53,693 bases of DNA from Desulfobulbaceae bacterium. Lineage in GTDB: Bacteria > Desulfobacterota > Desulfobulbia > Desulfobulbales > Desulfocapsaceae. The stretch is taken from contig JAFLKM010000046.1 in NCBI GenBank assembly GCA_019163335.1, positions 1 to 53,693 on the forward strand, given 5' to 3'. The notes under the pieces were generated by a model, which was not told where the DNA came from, searched no databases, and was given only the letters and a program-made list of their open reading frames with translations. The position numbers and the translations under genes were made by a program. Position 1 is the first letter of the stretch. Each line of letters starts with the position of its first letter. Positions 28,779 through 35,198 of the stretch are shown here, piece after piece.

Positions 28779-30135
28779 CCTGACACTTCTTCTTGTCCTG
28801 GTGGTCGTCTTCACCCTGCTCTTCGACTACATTAACGGCTTTCACGATACGGCCAACGCCATCGCCACCGTGGTTTCCACCAGGGTGCTTTCTCCGCGAA
28901 ACGCCATTATCATGGCGGCCTGTCTGAACTTTGTGGGGGCATTGTTTTCCACCCATGTCGCCGTCACCGTAGCCAGCGGCCTCGTCGATACCGCCCGTTT
29001 TCAGAAGACAGATCTTCAACAACCGGCGTCCTTCGCCGCTAAACTGAAAAGCCAGGCTGATCCGGTCTCCCGTTTTCTGGTCGAGCAAAGCTCGCAGGAA
29101 ACCAAAAAACTCCTTGCGGACTACGCCACAGACTCCACTCCCACGCCCGCCTTGCAGGCTGCTCTCCTGGACAACCTGAACCATATCATCACCCGCACGG
29201 ATTTATACTCGGAAGAGCGGTTCACCGGGATTAGCCTCCCTGAAAAAACTGTCGAAAATGCCCAGAAAATCGCCGCACTGAAACCGGCTGAGCAGGCTAA
29301 CACCAATCGAGCCCTGCTGGAACATGCCTATGCACAGGAACTCGGTTCAAACCAGCACGGCTTTCAGGTAGTCATTCTATCCGCCATTGTCGGGGCCATA
29401 ATCTGGAATCTGATTACCTGGTACTTCGGCATCCCCAGCAGTTCCTCCCATGCCCTGATTGGTGGGCTGTGCGGGGCAGCCATTATCCATGGCGGCCTGC
29501 ATGCCGTCCTCTGGGACGGGATTATCCGCAAGGTGCTGATCCCCTTGGTGGGCTCGCCGACCATGGGCTTTATTCTCGGTTTTCTGATTATGAGCCTCAT
29601 CTACAAAACCCTTTCCAATGTGCACCCAGGCCGGGTAAGCGCCACCTTCCGCCATCTGCAGATTCTTTCCGCTGCCGCCATGGCCTTTACACACGGCCTC
29701 AATGATGCCCAGAAAAGTATGGGGATCATCACCATGGCCCTGGTAAGCGGTCGAATCCTCTCTGAACCTGTCGTTCCCACCTGGGTGGTGCTGTCCTGCT
29801 CCACCGTCATGGCTTTGGGGACTTCCGTGGGTGGTTGGCGCATCATCAAGACCATGGGCCACAAGATTATCCGGCTCGAACCTGTCCACGGATTCGCTGC
29901 TGAAACGACATCCGCCATCGTCCTCTTTGTGACCAGCCATTTTGGAATGCCGGTGAGCACCACCCATACCATCTCAGGCAGCATCTTTGGCGTAGGCGCC
30001 AGCAAACGCCTGTCCGCCGTGCGATGGGGAGTGGCCCAGACCATGCTGGTGGCCTGGGTTCTGACGCTCCCGGCGGCGGGACTTGTGGCCGCGCTTGCCT
30101 ACAAACTCTTCATGTTCATCGGCCTTGGCGGATAA
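28771..30135 (+). CDS. Pit-type inorganic phosphate permease with extra loop
   Basis: Low-affinity phosphate/cation symporter. Signature repeats are present: DYINGFHDTANAIATVV at the N-terminus, AIIWNLITWYFGIPSSSSHALIG midway, THGLNDAQKSMGIITMA, and FGMPVSTTHTISGSIFGVGA in the second half. About 10 helices fit the 454-residue length. Unusual is a hydrophilic insertion of some 120 residues (about 70-190) between helices 2 and 3, where typical Pit proteins have a short loop. Overlap with the DUF47 gene gives the classic two-gene unit. Sulfate uptake is an alternative for Pit relatives. Confidence 0.92.
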   Translation: MHSLTLLLVLVVVFTLLFDYINGFHDTANAIATVVSTRVLSPRNAIIMAACLNFVGALFSTHVAVTVASGLVDTARFQKTDLQQPASFAAKLKSQADPVSRFLVEQSSQETKKLLADYATDSTPTPALQAALLDNLNHIITRTDLYSEERFTGISLPEKTVENAQKIAALKPAEQANTNRALLEHAYAQELGSNQHGFQVVILSAIVGAIIWNLITWYFGIPSSSSHALIGGLCGAAIIHGGLHAVLWDGIIRKVLIPLVGSPTMGFILGFLIMSLIYKTLSNVHPGRVSATFRHLQILSAAAMAFTHGLNDAQKSMGIITMALVSGRILSEPVVPTWVVLSCSTVMALGTSVGGWRIIKTMGHKIIRLEPVHGFAAETTSAIVLFVTSHFGMPVSTTHTISGSIFGVGASKRLSAVRWGVAQTMLVAWVLTLPAAGLVAALAYKLFMFIGLGG

Positions 30136-30241
30136 AACACTGGCCTGCTCAGATCAAAGAGGGGGGCACGACAATACTCTCAGAATAACAGCGCGGCCCA
30201 TTTTTTCGTCCCCCTATTTGCTTTGCTATCTCTAACATTCA

Positions 30242-30652
30242 ATGGAACAGAAAAAACCGATCCAGACTGAAACTGATGTCACCGAGGAAGATATCAGCAA
30301 ACTGGTGCGAGAATTTTACGCACGAGCCCTTGCCAACGAAACCCTGCGAGAAATTTTAAAGGGGGCGATCCATGACTGGCCGACACATCACCAGGCAGTG
30401 GAAAACTTCTGGTCAAATACGCTCTTGCAGACCGATCGATACCAGGGCAACATGTTTGACCTGCATGCGGCATTGCCGTTGCGTCTGGAGCATTTCGACA
30501 TATGGTTGACCCTGTTTCGTCAAACAGCCTGCGACGTGTTACCGGCGTCAGCGGCTGAAAAGGTGATCAATCGCGCCGAGCATGTTTCTAAGCGGTTCAA
30601 GTCCGCCATGTTTCATAATGGTGTCCCCTTGCCGAAACTCTCTCGGCTATAA
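30242..30652 (+). CDS. group III truncated hemoglobin
   Basis: Small heme protein of the trHb III type, binding O2, NO or sulfide-related ligands in the cytoplasm. The 136 residues show LVREFYARALANETLREI (helices A-B), FWSNTLLQTDRYQGN, the proximal histidine in LRLEHFDIWLTLFR (family His), and a C-terminal helix. Group III is supported by the length and the FW pattern. No cytochrome or reductase neighbour is present. A short spacer separates it from the Pit gene (106 bases), so co-transcription is uncertain. Confidence 0.85.
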   Translation: MEQKKPIQTETDVTEEDISKLVREFYARALANETLREILKGAIHDWPTHHQAVENFWSNTLLQTDRYQGNMFDLHAALPLRLEHFDIWLTLFRQTACDVLPASAAEKVINRAEHVSKRFKSAMFHNGVPLPKLSRL

Positions 30653-30976
30653 CCAACCCCATCGCATGGTACTTTGGCAATGTGCCCCCTTGCCTGCGGC
30701 TTCGGAGCTGCGGTCGGTATGGTTGAAGCGGTGGAGAACACAGGAGAGACAAGGGCGAAACGCCCAAGCTCTCTCGCCACATCCAGCAATTCTGCTGAAT
30801 GCGAATATTTCCCCTTCCCCTTTTTCTTCTTTTCCCTGACAAACGACAACACCGGGCCTTTTTGTTTTCTACAATAAGTTAGTCTGGTCATGGGTTAAAA
30901 AAAGGTGTAAATTAGTTAAATATTTCCAACAAACTTAAAAAAATAGACCCTCTTCTCCCCCGACAGGAAAATAAAA
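30653..30976. other. spacer with structured GC-rich segment
   Basis: The 324 bases contain no convincing gene. Bases 30685-30780 are GC-rich with stems (GGGCG AAA CGCCC at 30753-30765 inside GAGAG/CTCTC, and a GGCTTCGGAGC hairpin near 30700). This could be a structured RNA or a decayed repeat. The 150 bases before the stress-protein gene are AT-rich. Confidence 0.35.
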
Positions 30977-31828
30977 ATGGAACAAGATTCAATAAGTCTG
31001 TTTGGTGAAGCCAGGATTTTGCTGCTGGCAACAGATGGTTCGAGTTTCAGCGATGGAGCCATCCAGGAAGCAATCTTTATCTGTCAGGCCCGTAACGCCC
31101 GACTCATTGTCTTACATGTGTTCAAGATTGACGCAGAAGCAGTGAGCGCGGCGCACTCGCTGCTTCTGCGTCAGCAAGAGATAGAGCCGCACATTTCGCA
31201 GCTTCGCAAGATGGCCGATGATAGCGGTATCACCATTGAAGTTCTGTTTATAAGTGCCAGCGATCCGGCAAAGGCCATTGTTGAACAGGCACGGCTCCAT
31301 CATGCAGATGTGATTATCATGGGACGGCATGGCAAGGCTGCCCGTATGTCACTCCTGGTGGGAAGCATGACTGCGAAAGTCATTAGTCAGGGATTTCCTC
31401 AGGTATTGGTTGTTCCCAAAGATTTTATGATCTCGGGCAAGCATGTGCTTCTAGCCGTTGATGATTCTCCCAACAGTGCGATGGCTGCCCGTGAACTCTT
31501 GAGCATCGGCCAACGATGTCAGACCTTGCAGCGAGTAACGGTTATGTCCGTGGTTAAACATCCAGCGGATCTGCCACAAGCACAAAAATTAGTCAATGAA
31601 GTCTGCCAACGGAATCGTGAAGAAGGCTTAAAGGCGTCCTGTGAACCACTGGCCCTCGTGGGGAACGTTGTTGACTCCATTGTTCAATTCGCGGACGATG
31701 AAAAGGTGGACATGATTCTGGTTGGCGGCCGAGGAAGAAAAAACAGCATGGCAAAGATGCTCATGGGACATGTGACGGAGAATGTCATTGGGCTGTCACC
31801 TTGCGCGGTATTGGTGGTCACGGCCTGA
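30977..31828 (+). CDS. tandem universal stress protein (two UspA domains)
   Basis: Cytoplasmic stress-survival protein made of two Usp folds in one chain (283 residues). Domain 1 runs about 10-150 (ILLATDGSSFSDGA at the start; nucleotide loop GRHGKAARMSLLVGSMTAKV near 115), and domain 2 about 155-283 (HVLLAVDDSPNSAMAAREL; GGRGRKNSMAKMLMG near 250). Both have the G-x2-G-x9-G[ST]-type ATP-binding loop, though in domain 2 it is GRGRKNSMAKMLMGH with the final Gly-His variant. It stands alone, with a pseudogene downstream. Confidence 0.93.
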   Translation: MEQDSISLFGEARILLLATDGSSFSDGAIQEAIFICQARNARLIVLHVFKIDAEAVSAAHSLLLRQQEIEPHISQLRKMADDSGITIEVLFISASDPAKAIVEQARLHHADVIIMGRHGKAARMSLLVGSMTAKVISQGFPQVLVVPKDFMISGKHVLLAVDDSPNSAMAARELLSIGQRCQTLQRVTVMSVVKHPADLPQAQKLVNEVCQRNREEGLKASCEPLALVGNVVDSIVQFADDEKVDMILVGGRGRKNSMAKMLMGHVTENVIGLSPCAVLVVTA

Positions 31829-31903
31829 GAGTACACGGGAATGTTCGTTACTCTCTATCTTCGTTGTGCAGATGGTTCATTTTATAAGCAGGACAACTAG
31901 CAT

Positions 31904-32477
31904 TTGAAGAATAAACTGATCGTGCGATTCGTTCCTTTTCTTGCCTGGTTTCCGGTTTCTTGTATTATTCTGTTTAGCGATCTCATTGCCGGCATCACCA
32001 GAGCCCCATATCCCCCGCCCCCAAAGATTATGGCCTACGCCCAACGTTCCAGCCTGCCCCCTGTATTTTGGTCTTTATTCCATTTCTAAATCAAGATGTA
32101 CACGAGGAGAAACGCGAGCCGCGACGAAGCAGTACAGCGAGTAGGTGAGGAGCGGCGTAGCGCATTCGACGAAGTGAACGCTTGATGTAGAAATGGAATT
32201 ACACCGTCTTTATCCCTGCAGTAATGAATACGCTTTGGGGTTCATCCCAGCAAGCTGACCACTGGACCTGTCGCCATTCCTGGACGCCATGGAGATGGAG
32301 CCTTGCGTAACATTCAGGTCAATCCCCCCTCTGGACATCTCCACCCAGTTCACGGCCATACGTTTTGATGGCTCGCTCTATTTCGCCAACGTCACCCATT
32401 CTGAAGACGCGGTGCTGGCCGCAGTGGCTGGATCACAAAAAGGCGAAATATCTCTGTCACAGAAGATCAGGCCATAG
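31904..32477 (+). pseudogene. SulP-type anion permease remnant, interrupted by a MITE
   Basis: Pieces of a SulP (sulfate/bicarbonate) permease survive in order but not in frame. The N-terminus (31904-32077) reads DLIAGIT...MAYAQRSSLPPVFWSL, matching the first helices. After the MITE, FIPAVMNTLWGSSQQ and KLTTGPVA follow in shifted frames (32205-32270). Next comes the linker GDGALRNIQVN and then the STAS start FTAIRFDGSLYFANVTHSEDAVLAAVA, ending at 32477. Roughly 330 residues of the transmembrane domain between TGPVA and the linker are missing. The MITE supplies a stop (FHF-TAA) after the first piece. It is certainly non-functional. Confidence 0.85.
32078..32198. mobile_element. 121-bp MITE, copy 2, inside the sulP remnant
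   Basis: Same architecture and orientation as copy 1, with ends TTCCATTTCTAAATC and GTAGAAATGGAA and the trinucleotide TTA on both sides (32075-32077, 32199-32201). It differs from copy 1 by one deleted C and four substitutions, so the two are recent relatives. It lies between the first and second surviving pieces of the permease. Confidence 0.9.
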
Positions 32478-32540
32478 CCTCCAGTATGCAACGGCTGGGG
32501 CAGAGCATCATCAAGCCGTTATCATGGTTTCTCATTAAGT

Positions 32541-32969
32541 TCAGTTAGCCGCCTCATCATTCTTTCTCTCTTTGGATTCCCTGTAATGTGACAACTCGAT
32601 AAGATTCCCGTCCGGATCGCGAAGGTAAATTGAGACTATCACCCCTTGCGCTCCAGTCCTTTGCACGGGCCCTTCCAGGATATCAATTCCGCATGCTTGA
32701 ATATGCTGAGCCACAGCCTCCAGGGGAGTCGAGGTGATAAAACAGAGATCAGCCGAGCCCGGCATCGGACACTGCGCTTTTGGTTCAACTTCTCTTCCGT
32801 ATTCGTGCAGGTTTATTTTATACTTCCCAAACTGCAAAGCCTTTCTGCCTGCACCGAAGGTTACCTCCTGCATGCCAAGGACTTGCGTGTAAAAGAAACA
32901 GGTCCTGACAATATCGGCGACTGTCAAGACCAGATGATCAAGTGATTCGATTTTGATTTTTTCTGTCAT
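32541..32969 (-). CDS. VOC family (glyoxalase/bleomycin-resistance fold) protein
   Basis: Small metal-dependent-fold protein of the vicinal oxygen chelate superfamily. Two beta-alpha-beta modules are visible: DHLVLTVADIVRTCFFYTQVLGMQ at the start and a second module ending IYLRDPDGNLIELSHY, with His and Glu at the expected metal positions (SLDHLVL; NLIELS). From the ATG at 32969 it has 142 residues; the longer frame has no better support. Substrate and enzyme class (glyoxalase I, fosfomycin-type transferase or extradiol dioxygenase) are undetermined. It lies on the minus strand, downstream of the cupin gene (133 bases), possibly unlinked. Confidence 0.88.
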   Translation of the reverse strand: MTEKIKIESLDHLVLTVADIVRTCFFYTQVLGMQEVTFGAGRKALQFGKYKINLHEYGREVEPKAQCPMPGSADLCFITSTPLEAVAQHIQACGIDILEGPVQRTGAQGVIVSIYLRDPDGNLIELSHYRESKERKNDEAAN

Positions 32970-33102
32970 TTCATTTTCATACCGGTTTTTTTTGAACACC
33001 CCCAAGACCTGATTAGCAAAAAACACTGGAAATCATCCAAGGGCACCAGGGCAAGCCGTTTCTTCTTCTCTTTTAGCCGCTTTTCCGTGGATGACAAATG
33101 GA

Positions 33103-33468
33103 TTACTCAAGAGACACATAGCACTTTTGGTTAAACGGAGGCGTGCAGATGCAGTAGAAAACAAGATCGTCAGCCCCGATGTTGGTGATGCGCTGAGCAG
33201 TCTCCGGTGGAATTCTTACCACATCGCCAACAGAAACTTCGACAAGCTCATTCCCCCCGAGCTCTGCACGGCCAACTCCAGCAACAATCAGATATCTCTC
33301 GGAGATCCCCTTCAAGCAGTGTAACGCGGTCGTCATTCCCACCGCAACCGTAGCAAGAGCAATGGACACAAACTCGTCACCAGCGTCATTGGCAACCTCC
33401 AGAATGCGGCAACGTTCCTCTGTCACGACCTCTTTCCCTGCTGTCACTTTTCGGACTTCTGCACGCAT
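33103..33468 (-). CDS. cupin-fold protein
   Basis: Single small beta-barrel of 121 residues from the ATG at 33468, chosen for the perfect GGAGGAG site; a longer frame overlaps the preceding gene. It reads as a cupin: SIALATVAVGMTTALHCLKGISERYLIVAGVGRAEL followed by VEVSVGDVVRIPPETAQRITNIG. Metal ligands are thin in motif 1 (one His), so catalysis is doubtful and sensing or binding is as likely. It starts 28 bases after the pseudo-nuclease gene and forms a pair with it. Confidence 0.82.
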   Translation of the reverse strand: MRAEVRKVTAGKEVVTEERCRILEVANDAGDEFVSIALATVAVGMTTALHCLKGISERYLIVAGVGRAELGGNELVEVSVGDVVRIPPETAQRITNIGADDLVFYCICTPPFNQKCYVSLE

Positions 33469-33496
33469 AAGCTCCTCCCCCGACACTCCCAATGCT

Positions 33497-34042
33497 TTAA
33501 CTTCGGCAGCAGATCTCGACATCAAAGGCATTCAAGATTCGCAGCTCCCTTTCCCGTTTTTTATCATCCAGAGGCTCACGAAAGACCAGGGAGGGCAAGA
33601 GGTCGCGTGCTTTCTGACAATCCGGGATGGCTGCCATGCCCGTGGCCAGGATTTTACCCGTGGCACTATCAAGAAGTTCGGCATCCCGGCCATTGGTGAC
33701 CACGGCCAGCGGAATCTGATAGGCCTCCTCCAGCACCCTGGCGGCTGCAATGGCCGAACGCTCGCGACTGACCAGAGAACCGGGGGCATAGCGGATTACC
33801 ATGACCCGCTTCCCCTCCAGACTGACCGTCAAGGTGATATTCGATTGCACAAACTGGGAGGAAAACAGGGTCTCGATACAGCGACGGGCCGCAAGATCCT
33901 CCCTGGCATACCCCTTTTCCTCCACCATCAGCCGCGCCAGTTCCTGCCGGGTACGCTCGTCATCGGTGTCCACCAGCTCCTCACCGGTCAAATAATCGCA
34001 CAGCGTTCCATACACCAGATGATGTGTTGGGGGGTGCCGCAT
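33497..34042 (-). CDS. HsdR N-terminal domain (HSDR_N)-like protein, nuclease residues lost
   Basis: Stand-alone relative of the N-terminal domain of type I restriction R subunits. The 181 residues keep the layout of the domain (RTRQELARLMVEEKGYAREDL, the core strand, and LAVVTNGRDAELL near the end). At the expected PD-(D/E)xK site, the D is an N (NITLTV) and the ExK is IRY in VMVIRYAPG, so it cannot cut DNA by that mechanism. No HsdM, HsdS, or helicase part exists here. It begins at the ATG 34042 (AAGGAG 8 bases upstream) and is followed by a cupin gene. Confidence 0.75.
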   Translation of the reverse strand: MRHPPTHHLVYGTLCDYLTGEELVDTDDERTRQELARLMVEEKGYAREDLAARRCIETLFSSQFVQSNITLTVSLEGKRVMVIRYAPGSLVSRERSAIAAARVLEEAYQIPLAVVTNGRDAELLDSATGKILATGMAAIPDCQKARDLLPSLVFREPLDDKKRERELRILNAFDVEICCRS

Positions 34043-34078
34043 GGTCACAGCTCCTTATCTTGGATGATCTTGTCTTTT

Positions 34079-34092
34079 ATCTGTAAGGCACT
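34079..34092. repeat. dispersed repeat, half copy
   Basis: ATCTGTAAGGCACT, the reverse of AGTGCCTTACAGAT, is one arm of the palindromic family. It lies next to the acsE terminator. Confidence 0.55.
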
Positions 34093-34098
34093 CAAAAG

Positions 34099-34134
34099 CC
34101 AAAAACCCCTTGGCACAGGCGAAGGGGTTTTTGG
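34099..34134 (-). terminator. terminator of the acsE operon
   Basis: Perfect 13-base arms (34099-34111, 34122-34134; core AAAAACCCCTT / AAGGGGTTTTT) around a 10-base loop. The minus strand has a run of T after the G-rich arm. It lies 30 bases after the acsE stop and before the pseudo-nuclease gene. Confidence 0.85.
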
Positions 34135-34163
34135 TACACAACAGAAGTAAAGTCAGATATTTC

Positions 34164-35060
34164 CTACAGGTCAAGCCAGGACTCAGAGAAAACCGCCTGA
34201 CCAGACAGTACCTTATAGGTCTTATAGTGCTGCAAGGCCTCATCTTTCAGAGTTGATGGATCTGGATCATCGCCGTCCATCATCGCGTGCACCATATCCA
34301 CGTGGTTCTGCCGCTCGCCCTTACAGATGGCCATGAGCTCGGTATCGTAGGCATTGACGATGGCGGTGCTGATACCGTACTTCATCAGCATGATCAGATA
34401 GGTTCGATCCAGATACTTGCGCAGATGCTCGGCAACTCCATTGGAGACATTGGAAAGGCCAACGGTGGAACCAGCTCCCGGAGCAATATCGGCCAGCATC
34501 ATCATGAACTCGAGTCCGGACGCGATCTGATCGGCACCAAGAGTAATGGGGGTCCCGATGGGATCAAAGAGCATCTTCTCATTGGGAATCCCAGCCTCGC
34601 TCAAGGCCATCATCAAATCCACGGCCATGGCGGCGCGCTCATTGGAATCACGCGGCATGCCATCAGGTCCCCAGAGCAGGGCGATGACATTGCATCCAGC
34701 CTCGGCCGCCACCGGAATCAGGTTCTTCATCCGCTCGGGCTGGGCGGAAATGGAGTTCATAATCGCCAGCTCTCTGTTCTTCACCACCTTGAAACCGGCG
34801 GTCATGGCATCCATATTGGTGGTGTCCAGACAGAGGGGAATATCGACCACAGACTGAACCGTCTCCACAATCCAGGGCATCAGCTCAACCCCATCTTTGC
34901 GGGCGGGGCCGATGTTGAGATCAAGGTAGGACGCACCAGCAGCAGCCTCTTCCTTTGCCATCTCCTGAACCGGGCCGGCAATCCGCTCTTTCATGGCTGT
35001 GCCGCTGCGTTTCCCCATGATATTAATACTTTCGGCAATCGCCATTACTTTTTGTGACAT
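34164..35060 (-). CDS. acsE: methyltetrahydrofolate:corrinoid methyltransferase (AcsE-like)
   Basis: Pterin-binding TIM-barrel methyltransferase that moves a methyl group from methyl-tetrahydrofolate to the corrinoid iron-sulfur protein, the branch point of the Wood-Ljungdahl pathway. The 298 residues contain SINIMGKRSGTAMKERI, the phosphate/pterin strands GASYLDLNIGPARKD, PLCLDTTNMDAM, NSISAQPERMKN, IALLWGPDGMP, FDPIGTPITLGADQ and TVGLSNVSNGV. I chose the ATG at 35060 because AAGGAG precedes it. It follows the corrinoid activator on the same strand, fitting one methyl-transfer unit. No CODH/ACS or CFeSP subunit is in this window. Confidence 0.93.
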   Translation of the reverse strand: MSQKVMAIAESINIMGKRSGTAMKERIAGPVQEMAKEEAAAGASYLDLNIGPARKDGVELMPWIVETVQSVVDIPLCLDTTNMDAMTAGFKVVKNRELAIMNSISAQPERMKNLIPVAAEAGCNVIALLWGPDGMPRDSNERAAMAVDLMMALSEAGIPNEKMLFDPIGTPITLGADQIASGLEFMMMLADIAPGAGSTVGLSNVSNGVAEHLRKYLDRTYLIMLMKYGISTAIVNAYDTELMAICKGERQNHVDMVHAMMDGDDPDPSTLKDEALQHYKTYKVLSGQAVFSESWLDL

Positions 35061-35198
35061 GCTGTTCTCCTTATCGCTTCCGGTGAATTTTTTATAAACA
35101 ATAATAACTATCCACAAAACCTCTATTTCCTACCCATTATTCAGGGCTCTGTCAATGACAGGACCCTCGCACCTCCCCACGACCAGTATTGACCACCC

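Noticed and set aside
30653-30976. A glycine or cyclic-di-GMP riboswitch upstream of the stress-protein gene.
   Set aside because: Stems are present, but the conserved cores of those riboswitches are not, and the gene is not a usual target.
33103-34042. A type I restriction-modification system.
   Set aside because: Only an HsdR-N-like domain is present. The helicase motor, HsdM and HsdS are absent, and nuclease residues are lost.
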